Positions 42,796-52,012 are shown, counted from the first letter of the stretch. The stretch: DNA of 64,000 bases from Beijerinckiaceae bacterium RH AL1 (GCA_901457705.2 LR590083.2:3472597-3536596); one strand, 5' to 3'. Notes: generated from the letters alone by a model not told the origin. Numbers and translations: made by a program.

Positions 42796-45055
42796 ACAAG
42801 CTGGCGGGCGTGCCGGCGTAGATCGAGCCGCTCGTCGCGGCGACCATCGCCGCGCCGTTCTGCCGCCCTGTCGCCGCATCGATCGTATCGGTGACGTTGT
42901 TGGCCGAGGCCACGTAGGCCTGGTTGGTGATGTTGCGCGCCTCGACATAAGCCGAGAACGACTTGATCGCGCTGTCCTTCACCTCGCGCGCGTAATGCAG
43001 GTTGACGTTGACGAGGTCGTAGCCAGGCGCCTGCGCCAGGTTGGCGTTGTCGACGTAGAAGTCGCTCTGCTTGTTGTACTCGACATAGGCGCCAAGCCCC
43101 TTCAACGTTCCGTCCGGCACGTCGTAGCCGAGCCGCACGAGAAGCTCGTCCAAGGGCACGCCGGGGAGGCGATTGCCGGCGCGGTTGAAGACGCTCGTCA
43201 TCGTGCCCGCGCTGAGCTGCTCGGAATACTGCGTGTAGATCTGGTTGTCGTAGGTGTAGGAGGCGGTGAGCAGCCAGCCGGGCGAGAACGCCCACTTGGC
43301 GAGAGCCTCGATGCCGCGGTGCTCGGAACGCGGCGCGTTGAACGTGTAGGTCATGAGGCCGGGACCGGCCGACTGATTGATGAGCTCGTCGTGGAAGAAC
43401 TCGTAGAGGCCGTCGACGCTGAGCGACACTCGCTTCGTCGGATCGTAGCCGACTTGAAGATCGTAGCCGAGGTTCGTCTGCGGCTTCAGATCGGTGTTGT
43501 TGCCCGCAAGGCCGTTCGAGGTGACGAAGAGGTTCGACACCTGCGGCGTCCCGTAGCCGGTCGCGACGCGGCCGGTGACCGTCCATGTGTCGATCGGGCG
43601 GAAGATCAGCGAGGCTTCGGGTGCCGCATTGAGGAACTTGCGGTCGGCGTCGACGGGGGTCACCGCCGAGATCACGCGCGGCGCCGAATAGGTGAAGCTC
43701 GTCGACGCGCCCGACAGAAGGCTGCGCTCGACACCGACGCCGGCGACGAAGGTGAATCGCTCGTCGAGCCTCACCTCCTCGCGCAGGCGCGCGCCGTAGC
43801 TGCTCTGCGAGGTCGGGTTGATCTGGTAGAGGCCGCCGAGCGTGGCATTGCCCCCTGGCGCGACGTTGTAGGTGAAGGCCTGAGTGTTCAGCGTATCGCC
43901 GAAAATCGCCGCGTAGGTCGTGGCCGGGAGACCGAAGATCGGCATGTGCCCGACGATGTCGGAGATGACGTTGACCGAGGGATAGTCGCCGATCGCGCTC
44001 GTCGTGCCGGTCGGCTGGTTGATGTGGCGGTCGTCGGAGGTGACCTGCGTGCGCCAGGTCGCCGCCGTGCCGAAGTCGTGCTCGTAGCGCACACCGAGGA
44101 TCGCGCGATTGTCGTTGCGTCCGAAGCCGGCATCGTTGGCGCTCTGCGGGACCCTCGTGCCGTTGAAGCCGTTCTGGTAGAGAGCAATGGTCTGGCAGCC
44201 CACGACCGTGCTCATTCCGGTGGCGCAGCCTCGCTGATAAGGGTTGAGAGCGAACTGGTTCAGCGACAATCGATTGGAGAGGTTCGCCTGCAGGTGGTTC
44301 TCGATGACCTTGAAGGTCAGCCGATCCTCGGGCGTGATCTGGTAGGTCAGCATCGCGTTCACGGTCTGCGTGCCGAAGGTGCTGTGGATCGTCTTCGAGC
44401 TCCCGACCACGTTGCTCGCAAAGACCGACGTCTCGACGTTGCCGCTCTTCTGCCCGTACAGCAGGTAGGTGTTGAGGTAGCCGTAGCTTCCGCCGTCGGC
44501 ACCGACCTCGAGGCCGTCGATCGCGCCGCCGGGGTTGGTGTGGAAGTTGATCGCGCCGCCCGTGGCGTAATTGCCGTAGAGCGCCGAGCTGGGCCCCCGC
44601 ACCACGTCGACCGCGCCATAGGCGTGCGGGTCGATGAGATCGCTGCGCGACAGGCCGTCCGGCTGCGTGACGGGGAACCCGTCATCGAAGATGACGATGT
44701 TGCGGATGCCGAAGCCGACCTTTGCGCCCGAGCCGCGGATCGAGATGCCGATGTCGCGCGGGCCGTTGCCCTGCTTCACCGAGATGCCGGGGCTGTCGAC
44801 GAGCAGGTCGGCGACGCTGAAGGCGCGCGTGTCCTCGGTGCGGTCGGCACCGATGGTCGTCTGCACCTGGCCGGTCGGCGCTGCGGTGACGGACGTCGGG
44901 GTGGGCACGTTCGGCGCGCGGGTCGTCCGGGCAATCTCGATCTCGGGGAGCGAGATGGACTGGGCGCCGGCGGTTCGGCACGTGACGGCGAGCATGATTG
45001 CCGGCAGCACGGCGCAGGCGCGCGCGTGCCTTGGCCCGAAGGCTGAAGACGACAT
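42770..45055 (-). CDS. TonB-dependent outer-membrane receptor
   Basis: A 761-residue TonB-dependent transporter. It has a signal peptide (AVLPAIMLAVTCRTAGAQS, cleaved near 32), a possible TonB box in SLPEIEIA, the plug domain (TRAFSVADLLVDSPGISVKQ, then GISIRGSGAKVGFGIRNIVI and VDVVRGPSSALYGNYATGGA, about 75-165), and a beta-barrel ending in the usual aromatic residue (GGVRVKF). The cargo is not evident; the operon partners (DUF2946 before, PepSY_TM after) point to a metal or siderophore, possibly copper or iron. It begins 62 bases after the DUF2946 stop and overlaps the PepSY gene start. Confidence 0.93.
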   Translation of the reverse strand: MSSSAFGPRHARACAVLPAIMLAVTCRTAGAQSISLPEIEIARTTRAPNVPTPTSVTAAPTGQVQTTIGADRTEDTRAFSVADLLVDSPGISVKQGNGPRDIGISIRGSGAKVGFGIRNIVIFDDGFPVTQPDGLSRSDLIDPHAYGAVDVVRGPSSALYGNYATGGAINFHTNPGGAIDGLEVGADGGSYGYLNTYLLYGQKSGNVETSVFASNVVGSSKTIHSTFGTQTVNAMLTYQITPEDRLTFKVIENHLQANLSNRLSLNQFALNPYQRGCATGMSTVVGCQTIALYQNGFNGTRVPQSANDAGFGRNDNRAILGVRYEHDFGTAATWRTQVTSDDRHINQPTGTTSAIGDYPSVNVISDIVGHMPIFGLPATTYAAIFGDTLNTQAFTYNVAPGGNATLGGLYQINPTSQSSYGARLREEVRLDERFTFVAGVGVERSLLSGASTSFTYSAPRVISAVTPVDADRKFLNAAPEASLIFRPIDTWTVTGRVATGYGTPQVSNLFVTSNGLAGNNTDLKPQTNLGYDLQVGYDPTKRVSLSVDGLYEFFHDELINQSAGPGLMTYTFNAPRSEHRGIEALAKWAFSPGWLLTASYTYDNQIYTQYSEQLSAGTMTSVFNRAGNRLPGVPLDELLVRLGYDVPDGTLKGLGAYVEYNKQSDFYVDNANLAQAPGYDLVNVNLHYAREVKDSAIKSFSAYVEARNITNQAYVASANNVTDTIDAATGRQNGAAMVAATSGSIYAGTPASLYGGVRVKF

Positions 45056-45117
45056 GGTCTAGGATCTCGATCTGAGCACAAGACGGTGCCGATGTCGGCA
45101 CCGCGGCGATGGTCGCG

Positions 45118-45474
45118 TCAGACGAGTGCGGGAGGTCCCCGTGGACGATTGCCACGGGAGACGTCGTGCAGGCGGGGCGCGAGGTGCACCACCTGCCAGC
45201 GCATCGGGCTCGAGGCTGGATAGTCCAGGGCGACGTAGGCCGGCCGCCCATCGACCGGCGCGCAGCCGAGATAGACATGGCAGAGAACGCAGCAGTCGTG
45301 GCGGTGCGTATGATGGCTGGGCTTCGGACCGCCGTCCTTGGCGTGCGAGCAGATGACCGAGAACGGATCGACCTGGCGCTCCATCGACATCACGGCGAGC
45401 GGCGCGAGAAGCTGCGCCCACAACGCGAGCGCAAGCAAGATGGCGCCGAGGGCCGTATGTCGACGAATGCTCAT
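45118..45474 (-). CDS. DUF2946 family protein, probable metal-binding
   Basis: A 118-residue protein with an N-terminal signal anchor (ALGAILLALALWAQLLAPLAV) and a short domain with many metal ligands: SVICSHAKDGG, SHHTHRHDCCVLCHVYLG, which fits DUF2946 (a CxxC-like pair beside histidines). Such genes frequently adjoin TonB receptors and PepSY proteins and are thought to handle copper. The ATG at 45474 starts the signal sequence; the frame is open further upstream, through the serC remnant. It heads a three-gene operon with the receptor and the PepSY protein. Confidence 0.8.
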   Translation of the reverse strand: MSIRRHTALGAILLALALWAQLLAPLAVMSMERQVDPFSVICSHAKDGGPKPSHHTHRHDCCVLCHVYLGCAPVDGRPAYVALDYPASSPMRWQVVHLAPRLHDVSRGNRPRGPPALV

Positions 45475-45610
45475 GGACGGAGCGCGGAGAGTCGCATCGC
45501 TTGCCTGCTTAAGGCCAGTCCCCCTCGAAGGCACCGACCCGAACACAACTCCGTGAGGCCGTGGCGAAAATGCCTCGATAGCGCCGGCTGTCGTGCGCAG
45601 AACTCGTGCG

Positions 45611-45658
45611 ATCGAAGGCGACACCTTCGGCCTCGAGCAGCTTGACGAGTTCATGCAG
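45611..45658 (-). pseudogene. Fragment of a serC gene
   Basis: Read on the minus strand this stretch encodes LHELVKLLEAEGVAFD, almost the same as CKDLVKLLEAEGVAFD near the C-terminus of SerC (DNA at 47359-47408). The nucleotide match covers about 48 bases with few changes. No start or remaining serC sequence is present. The surrounding gap (45475-45890) has no other gene that I can see; it becomes AT-rich after 45840 and holds the promoter of the secreted protein gene. Confidence 0.75.
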
Positions 45659-45890
45659 CATCGCGTTTGGCCGCGCGCCTGCAGTGCGAGGATCGGCATT
45701 CGCCAGCTATGCGATCAGTGACGGTGGAGGGCATCGCGGAAAGCGACGCACCGGACGCAATCGGTCATCGAGAGATCGAACCAAAGTATTAGGGGTCTCA
45801 TCGCGCCCATCGACCGTTCGGTTGATGTCCGAGGCGGCCGAATAATTACTTTCGAGCTTACGTATAAAATTCAATATAGGAGTTGGCTTG

Positions 45891-46232
45891 ATGCGTATCC
45901 GGCTTTTCGTGACCGCAACGGCGACAATGATTCTTGGCTGGCCGCTGGCGGCCCACGCCTCGTGCAAGGAGGGCATTTGCGTCAGCGGCCGTGACGAAGG
46001 CAACGTCCACATCATCGATTTTACGTCGAACTGGAAGAACATCACTCATTTCAACTTCAATGATGGCCACGGCCAGCGCGAGCTGGGCTCCAACGAACGC
46101 CAGGTGACGGTCCCGCTCAGCTCGTCCCGGCCGATCACGATCCACTACGGCTTCCAAGCCTGCGGCGGAGGCGGCTTTCTCCAGAAATCGGGCTGTACTC
46201 CCTGGGCCCAATTCGAGCACACGGCGCAATAA
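45891..46232 (+). CDS. Secreted cysteine-containing protein of unknown function
   Basis: A 113-residue protein with a signal peptide (RLFVTATATMILGWPLAAHA, cleaved near ASCKE) and a mature beta-rich domain of about 90 residues. It has four cysteines (SCKEGIC, QACGGGG, KSGCTPW), enough for two disulfides. The middle reads ITHFNFNDGHGQRELGSNER. A good ribosome site (AGGAG) precedes the ATG and an AT-rich promoter-like stretch (TATAAAAT) lies just upstream. Family unknown. It stands between the metal-uptake operon and the second DUF4239 gene. Confidence 0.7.
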   Translation: MRIRLFVTATATMILGWPLAAHASCKEGICVSGRDEGNVHIIDFTSNWKNITHFNFNDGHGQRELGSNERQVTVPLSSSRPITIHYGFQACGGGGFLQKSGCTPWAQFEHTAQ

Positions 46233-46387
46233 CCGTCAGGCCGATCGGCGTCCCTTCGTTGGACGGACCTCGCTATCGCCGGTGACGGATAGCGGACATC
46301 TCTTCCGCGATCGGTTGCCGACGAGGGCTGTGCTCCAGCGAAGCGCCATGTTGAGTTTTCTTGAAGAAGCGCTTCTTCTTCGGAGCT

Positions 46388-47149
46388 ATGAGCTCGATCC
46401 TCATCCCGCTGGGTGTTTTCTTCGTCGTGTTCGGCGGAGCGCTACTCGGGATCTTTTTGCGGCAAAGGCTGCCCGAGCCTCATCGGGACGGCGACACCAA
46501 GGAAGCGGTCCAGCTCGTGCTGGGCCCCATCGCGATGATGGCGGCACTCGTCTTGAGCTTGCTGATCTCCTCGAGCCACGGTCTCTTCGAGACGCAGCAG
46601 GGAGAAGTCCAGAAGCTCGCGGCGGATGTGATCTTGCTCGACGAAGCGCTCGGTCACTACGGCCCGGAAGCGGCGGCCATCCGGTCGGGCTTTCGCGACG
46701 ATGTCGTCTCGGCCTCTCGGGCCATGTCGCCGAATGAAGGCTTTGGGTCGGCGAGCATCACGGTTGCCGGCGCCGACAATCAGAAGAAGCACCTCTTTGC
46801 GCAGGTGCTGGCGCTCGAGCCAAAGTCCGCGTTTCAGCGCTACGATCAAAGCAAGGCGCTCGATCTCATGAGCGAGATCGCGACGACCCGCTTGATCATC
46901 CATGAGCAAGCGAGCGCCTCTGTCCCGACGGCGCTCATTCTTGTCCTCACGGTATGGCTGACGTTGCTTTTCTTCGGCTTCGGTCTCGTCGCGCGCGTCA
47001 ACGGAACCGTGCTCGCCTCGTTTGGCTTCGGAGCGTTTTCGGTCGCGACCGCGATCTTTCTCATCGTCGACATGGGTCACCCGTACCAGGGGCTCATCCA
47101 CGTCTCCCGCGCCCCCATTCAGAACGCGCTTGATCAGATCGGCCGCTAG
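46388..47149 (+). CDS. DUF4239 membrane protein, copy 2
   Basis: A 253-residue relative of the protein at 40557, with the same plan: LIPLGVFFVVFGGALLGIFL, IAMMAALVLSLLISSSHGL, the soluble segment KLAADVILLDEALGHYGPEA, then PTALILVLTVWLTLLFFGFG and FGFGAFSVATAIFLIVDMG, ending MGHPYQGLIHVSRAPIQNAL. The two copies differ widely in sequence, so they are old paralogs or arrived separately. The ATG at 46388 (GGAG upstream) is preferred; a TTG lies nine codons earlier. It is convergent with serC. Confidence 0.87.
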   Translation: MSSILIPLGVFFVVFGGALLGIFLRQRLPEPHRDGDTKEAVQLVLGPIAMMAALVLSLLISSSHGLFETQQGEVQKLAADVILLDEALGHYGPEAAAIRSGFRDDVVSASRAMSPNEGFGSASITVAGADNQKKHLFAQVLALEPKSAFQRYDQSKALDLMSEIATTRLIIHEQASASVPTALILVLTVWLTLLFFGFGLVARVNGTVLASFGFGAFSVATAIFLIVDMGHPYQGLIHVSRAPIQNALDQIGR

Positions 47150-47218
47150 CGGGCGGACGTGTGGGATGGTGCCGCTGGCAAGCCGCCATCACACACCCAA
47201 CCCGATCGCGTTCAAACC

Positions 47219-48397
47219 CTACGCCGCCGCGGCGTGGCGGGCGACGAGCGTGGCGTGGGCCCAGTCGAGCCAGGGGGTGAGCTTGGCGACGTCGGACGGC
47301 TCGACGGTCGGGCCGCACCAGATGCGCAGGCCCGTCGGCGCGTCGCGGTAGGCGGCGATGTCGAAGGCGACGCCTTCGGCCTCGAGCAGCTTGACGAGGT
47401 CCTTGCAGAACGCCGCGCCGCCGTCGTTCGCCAGCAGCTCGGGATCCACCACCTTGAGGCAGACGCCGGTGTTCGAGCGCGTCGCCGGATCCTCGGCCAG
47501 CACGTCGATCCACGGCGTGCGCGCGACCCAGTCGTAGAGCGCGCCGGCGCTGGCGTCGGCACGCGCGTGCAGCGCGTTGAGGCCGCCGATGCGCTTCGCC
47601 CAGAGCAGCGTGTCGATATAGTCCTCGACGCAGAGCATCGACGGCGTGTTGATCGTCGAGCCGTCGAAGAAGCTCGCGTTCACCTTGCCCTTGTCGGCGA
47701 TGCGGAAGAGCTTTGGCATCGGACGATCGGGCACGAAGCGCTCGAGCCGCGCGATCGCGCGCGGGCCGACGATCAGCATGCCGTGCGCCGCCTCGCCGCC
47801 CATCGCCTTCTGCCAGGAGAAGGTGACGACATCGAGCTTCGCCCAGTCGACGGGCTGCGCGAAGAGCGCGGAGGTCGCGTCGCAGATGGTGAGGCCGGCG
47901 CGGTCCGCCGGGATCATGTCGGCGGACGGCAGGCGCACGCCCGACGTCGTGCCGTTCCAGGTGAAGACGACGTCGCGATCGAAGTCGATCTCGGCGAAAT
48001 CGGGCAGCCGGCCGAACGGCGCGACGAACGCGCGCGCATCGTCGATCCTGAGCTCGCGGAGGACGTCGGTGACCCAGTCCTTGCCGAAGGATTCCCAGGC
48101 CGCCACGTCGACGCCGCGCTCGCCGACAAGGTTCCATAGCGCCATCTCGACCGCGCCGGTGTCGGAGCCGGGGGTGATCGCGATGAGATGCGTCGCCGGC
48201 ACCTGCAGCACCTCGCGGGTGAGCGCCAAGGCCTCGCGCAGCTTGGCGAGGCCGGCCGGCGCGCGGTGCGAGCGCCCGAGCAGGGCGCTCTCGAGGGCCG
48301 CGGGGGTCCAGCCCGGGCGCTTGACGCAGGGGCCGGAGGAAAAGCGGGGGTCCGCCGGCCGCTCGGCCGGACGCGCGATCATCGTCATCTCAGTCAT
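47219..48397 (-). CDS. serC: Phosphoserine aminotransferase
   Basis: SerC converts 3-phosphohydroxypyruvate to phosphoserine in serine synthesis. The protein is about 390 residues. FSSGPCVKRPGW near the start, SHRAPAGLAKLREAL, ITPGSDTGAVEMALW, DATSALFAQPVDWAKLD, and the PLP-lysine segment FSWQKAMGGEAAHGML identify the alphaproteobacterial type. Several ATGs lie close together (48427, 48412, 48397, 48391, 48382); I take the one at 48397, giving MTEMTMIARPAERPADPRF. serA, which usually follows serC, is not downstream: the DUF4239 gene is convergent there. A 48-base copy of part of this gene lies at 45611. Confidence 0.93.
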   Translation of the reverse strand: MTEMTMIARPAERPADPRFSSGPCVKRPGWTPAALESALLGRSHRAPAGLAKLREALALTREVLQVPATHLIAITPGSDTGAVEMALWNLVGERGVDVAAWESFGKDWVTDVLRELRIDDARAFVAPFGRLPDFAEIDFDRDVVFTWNGTTSGVRLPSADMIPADRAGLTICDATSALFAQPVDWAKLDVVTFSWQKAMGGEAAHGMLIVGPRAIARLERFVPDRPMPKLFRIADKGKVNASFFDGSTINTPSMLCVEDYIDTLLWAKRIGGLNALHARADASAGALYDWVARTPWIDVLAEDPATRSNTGVCLKVVDPELLANDGGAAFCKDLVKLLEAEGVAFDIAAYRDAPTGLRIWCGPTVEPSDVAKLTPWLDWAHATLVARHAAAA

Positions 48398-48515
48398 GGT
48401 GCCGGATGGCATGCCCTGATGCCGCAAATCCTGTCAATCGAGCTCGCTCGGCATCCCTGCGGCGCCCTTGATTGCGGCCGGGACGGCCCCACGTGGAATG
48501 CAACCCCCCTTTTTT
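48398..48515 (-). ncRNA. Possible structured serC leader
   Basis: The minus-strand leader of serC contains a T-rich/G-rich start and a self-complementary block (TTGC..GGCCG-TCC-CGGCC..GCAA, about 48469-48500). A serC leader RNA family is known upstream of serC in alphaproteobacteria. I cannot confirm a match by eye, so this is only a candidate. Confidence 0.25.
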
Positions 48516-48537
48516 CAAGAACAGAGAGGCCAAGGCC

Positions 48538-49386
48538 ATGGCCGAAGCGAACACACCCGTCTGGCTCATCACCGGCTGCTCCACCGGCTTCGGCCGCGAG
48601 CTGGCCAAGGCCGTGCTGGCGCGCGGCTGGCGCGCCGTCGTCACCGCGCGCGACAAGGCGAAGGTCGAGGACCTCGCCGCCGGCGCCAAGGGCGAGGCGC
48701 TGCCGCTGGCGCTCGACGTCACCGAGCCCTCGCAGATCAAGGACGTCGTGGCCGCCGCCAAGCGCGCGTTCGGCCGCATCGACGTGCTCGTCAACAACGC
48801 CGGCTACGGCTACCAGGCCTCGGCGGAGGAAGGCGACGACCGCGAGATCCGCGCGATGTTTGACGCCAACGTCTTCGGCCTGTTCCAGATGACGCAGGCC
48901 GTGCTGCCGCTCATGCGACAGCAGCGCGACGGGCGCATCCTCAACATCAGCTCCGTCGCCGGCCGCATGGGCTTCGCCTCCTCGGGGTTCTATGCCGCCT
49001 CGAAGCACGCGGTGGAGGGCTGGGCCGATGCGCTCGGCAAGGAGGTCGAGCCGCTCGGCATCAAGGTCATCAACATCGAGCCGGGTCCCTTCCGCACGGA
49101 TTGGGCGGGACGCTCGCTGAAGCAGACGCCGACGCGGATCAAGGACTACGAAGCGACCGTCGGCGCGCGGCTGACGGCGACGTCGGACTACTCCGGCACG
49201 CAGAAGGGCGACCCGGCGAAGGCCGCCCAGCTGATGATCGAGCTCGCCGGGATGGACAAGCCGCCGCGCCAGATCGTGCTCGGACAATGGGGCGTCGAGG
49301 CGGTGACCGAGGACCTGCGCGCCCGCTTAGCCGAGCTCGAGGCCTGGGCGGCGCGCGGCGCGGCCACCGACTTCGACGAGGGCTGA
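48538..49386 (+). CDS. SDR family oxidoreductase
   Basis: A 282-residue classical short-chain dehydrogenase: TGCSTGFGRELA is the cofactor glycine motif in the form common to a retinol/steroid-dehydrogenase-like subgroup, LDVTEPSQIKD the acidic cofactor site, NNAGYGYQ the NAG motif, and ISSVAGRMGF plus YAASKHAVEGW the Ser and Tyr-x-x-x-Lys catalytic residues. NIEPGPFRTDW and a long C-terminal tail follow. The substrate is unknown. The ATG at 48538 has AGAGAGG upstream. It is divergent from serC across 140 bases and convergent with the multicopper oxidase gene. Confidence 0.87.
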   Translation: MAEANTPVWLITGCSTGFGRELAKAVLARGWRAVVTARDKAKVEDLAAGAKGEALPLALDVTEPSQIKDVVAAAKRAFGRIDVLVNNAGYGYQASAEEGDDREIRAMFDANVFGLFQMTQAVLPLMRQQRDGRILNISSVAGRMGFASSGFYAASKHAVEGWADALGKEVEPLGIKVINIEPGPFRTDWAGRSLKQTPTRIKDYEATVGARLTATSDYSGTQKGDPAKAAQLMIELAGMDKPPRQIVLGQWGVEAVTEDLRARLAELEAWAARGAATDFDEG

Positions 49387-49399
49387 GCGGCAGCGCCGC

Positions 49400-51895
49400 T
49401 CAGTTTGGGGCGGCCTCCGCCGGCTCGGCCGGGGCGGCAACACGGATCGTCGCCATCATGCCTTTGTCCTCGTGCTCGAGGATATGGCAGTGGAAGACGA
49501 AGCGCCCGAGCTTCGGCCCGTCGAAGTCGATCTTGAGGAGCACACGCGTCTTCGGCGGCAGCGGGATGTTGTCCTGCAGCGCGCGCTGGTTGACCGGCCG
49601 CTCCGCCTTGCGGTCGCCGGCGCACTGGTCGACCGACGGCGTGTCCGGCCCCATGAAGTCCGCGTCGAGGGTCGCGAACTTCATCTGGTGGATGTGGAAG
49701 TTGTGGCATTCCGGCGCGTCGTTGATGACGAGCCAGTATTCCGTGACGCCATGCGTCGTCGTCACGTTGTCGACGTCCATCGCGAACGGGCGGTAGTACG
49801 CTTTGAACGCCGCCTCGGCTGCGGCCATGGCGGCTGCGTCGGTGTCGCCGAACGGCGCCACCGCCGCGTCCTGGCAGGCATCGCCCAGCTCGATATCGGC
49901 GATGTCCGGCGCCTTGCCGCTGTCGTCCTGCGGCTGCGCCGCCCCTTCCGTAACGAGCTGCGCGACGCGGACGGCGTGCCCCTTGTCGAGCGCATGGCTT
50001 CTCAGATCGAGAAGCTCGTCGTGGATGCCGAACACCTCGTCGTCCCCGAACGACTTGTTGTTGAGCCGGATCAGCCGCACCTGCGTCCCGTCGATCGAGA
50101 AGCTGCCGGGCCCGTGTCCGTAGTGCTTGCCGGCACACGGATCAGCCCCGCCGGGCGCAGGAGCCGGCGGGGTGGCGACTGCGGGCGCGCTCGTCGCCTT
50201 CGCCGCCGGTGCGAGGGCCGCGGCGGCCGGGCCAGCGGCGGCGATGACCCGCGGGTGGCGGACCTCCTGCGCGTCGTTCCGGGGCGCGCCCCATTCGACG
50301 CGAGCGAGATCGATGGCCGGCCAGAAATCGCCGTCCTGGTCCGTCGCGCCGGTGAGGACGCCGCGGGTGCGCAGCGTTGCGTGGATGGCGCCCTGCGGCG
50401 GCAGGCAGCCGGACCTCGGATCGGTCGCCGGCCGGTCGTCCTTGGCGCAGCGGCGAACCAGCACCTCGGTCCGCGCGCTCGGCATCAGCGTGATCTCGGT
50501 GACGCCGCGGCCTGAGGTCGAGAGACCCTTCGACGACGCATGCGCGCTGTCGTGCGGCGCCGCGACCGGCGCCGCCAGGGCCACGCCGTCGAGCGCCACG
50601 GGCTGCATGCTGAGCGCCGCACCGCTGTCGGACACGAGCTGCAGGCGATAGGTGACGTCGGCGCTCGTGTTGGCGAGGCGCCACAGCTCCATGTCGGCCT
50701 TCACCTCGATCTCCGGATAGACCTGGCCGGAGACCGGAAACACCCATCCCGACCGGGGCGCCGGCGCTTTGGGGTCCACAGGCGCCCAGCAGACGCCGCG
50801 GGCGCGCGGGGTGCCGGCCGGGAAGGCGATGTCGCCGTCGCTGCCGAGCGCCAACGTCCCGCACAGCGCCTTGCGGGCGTCGTTGGCGGTCCCGAACGGG
50901 TCGTCGGCGCCCGGCGCCGGCTTCATCGCGGGCCGGTGCGGGAAGGCGATGAGATCGAAGTGCGGCTTGGCTTTCGTCGAGTCGGCGCGCTCGCGCACCT
51001 GGATATCCTTCAGCGCGAGATAGCGCACCGCGAGCCCGTCGGGATCGTGTTCGACGCGATGCTCCAGCTCGCGCTCGCGCCGCTGCGCTTCCTGCGTGGC
51101 GCACGCGCCCGTGGGATCGTAGGGCGACGCCGTCACCCGGCAGTCGAAGGCGAGATAGTCCCAGATCGAACCGATCGCGAGCAGGCCGGAGAGACCGTTG
51201 GAGAGCTGCACTTCCGACTGGGTGTGCGGATGCGGATGGATCCAGAAGAGCCCGCTCGGATGATCCTTGGCGACGGCGTAGGAATAGAGCAGGTCGCCGG
51301 CAAACGTCAGGTCGCCCATCTCGGCAGGCAGGTGCGCGGTCTCAGCGCAAGCATCGCGAAGTCGACCGCCCGCCGGCTTGTGGTCCATCCCCGCCGGCAT
51401 CGGCCCGTGCGCCGTGCTGGCCGCCAGCGGGTAGACGCAGTCGCCGAGGTGCGGCGCCTCATGGCCCGAGCCGAACCCGATCCCGGTCGGCGACACGATC
51501 AGCCCGTGGGTGTGGATGTTCGTCGCGTCGGGCATCGCCTTGCCGGGGTCGGCGAGGTCGGCCGCCTCGAGCGTCGTGAGATGGTTGCGCAGGCGCACCT
51601 CGACCGTCGTGCCGGGCGCGATGTCGAGGATGCGCGGCATCAGGCTGCGACGCTGCGGCACGGGCGCCGCGCCGGCCATCTCGAGATCGTAGGACGAGGC
51701 GCCCTCGACCCGCCCGAGGCCGGGGACCTCGACCCAGTCGGTGAAAGCGTCGAGCACGACAGACCCCTGCGGCCCGGCGACAGGCAGGATCGGCGGGTCG
51801 ACGAACGGGACGTTGCCGTGCCGCGCGTCGTCGGCCAGCGCGGCACCGGTCCACAGGGCCAGGACAAAGGCCGCGGGCTTCGCCAAGCTTCGCAT
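49400..51895 (-). CDS. Large secreted multicopper oxidase
   Basis: An 831-residue copper oxidase with a signal peptide (LAKPAAFVLALWTGAALAD). The copper motifs are spread over the full length: NIHTHGL near 130 (HxH), FWIHPHPHTQSEVQLSNGL near 235, HNFHIHQMKF near 735, and FVFHCHILEHEDKGMM near 805, which includes the HCH trinuclear ligands, the type-1 His and an axial Met. So it should be an active oxidase. It is longer than CueO or laccases (about 500), with an insert between the second and third motifs that includes an Ala/Pro-rich linker and a domain with ALDKGHAVRVAQLV. The substrate may be metal ions or phenols. The ATG at 51895 starts the signal peptide. Confidence 0.88.
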   Translation of the reverse strand: MRSLAKPAAFVLALWTGAALADDARHGNVPFVDPPILPVAGPQGSVVLDAFTDWVEVPGLGRVEGASSYDLEMAGAAPVPQRRSLMPRILDIAPGTTVEVRLRNHLTTLEAADLADPGKAMPDATNIHTHGLIVSPTGIGFGSGHEAPHLGDCVYPLAASTAHGPMPAGMDHKPAGGRLRDACAETAHLPAEMGDLTFAGDLLYSYAVAKDHPSGLFWIHPHPHTQSEVQLSNGLSGLLAIGSIWDYLAFDCRVTASPYDPTGACATQEAQRRERELEHRVEHDPDGLAVRYLALKDIQVRERADSTKAKPHFDLIAFPHRPAMKPAPGADDPFGTANDARKALCGTLALGSDGDIAFPAGTPRARGVCWAPVDPKAPAPRSGWVFPVSGQVYPEIEVKADMELWRLANTSADVTYRLQLVSDSGAALSMQPVALDGVALAAPVAAPHDSAHASSKGLSTSGRGVTEITLMPSARTEVLVRRCAKDDRPATDPRSGCLPPQGAIHATLRTRGVLTGATDQDGDFWPAIDLARVEWGAPRNDAQEVRHPRVIAAAGPAAAALAPAAKATSAPAVATPPAPAPGGADPCAGKHYGHGPGSFSIDGTQVRLIRLNNKSFGDDEVFGIHDELLDLRSHALDKGHAVRVAQLVTEGAAQPQDDSGKAPDIADIELGDACQDAAVAPFGDTDAAAMAAAEAAFKAYYRPFAMDVDNVTTTHGVTEYWLVINDAPECHNFHIHQMKFATLDADFMGPDTPSVDQCAGDRKAERPVNQRALQDNIPLPPKTRVLLKIDFDGPKLGRFVFHCHILEHEDKGMMATIRVAAPAEPAEAAPN

Positions 51896-52012
51896 GCCGC
51901 ACCCCTCCGCTGAAATTGCTCGACCAATGGGGGCGAGCCTAGCGGGGCGGTCTGCATGAGCCATCCCATACTTTTTGCGATCGGCCGTCCGGCGCCGGGC
52001 GCAATTCGATCG

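Noticed and set aside
47150-47218. Terminator hairpin between the convergent DUF4239 and serC genes (GTGTGGGATGG against CCATCACACAC)
   Set aside because: The stem is imperfect and has no U-tract on either side.
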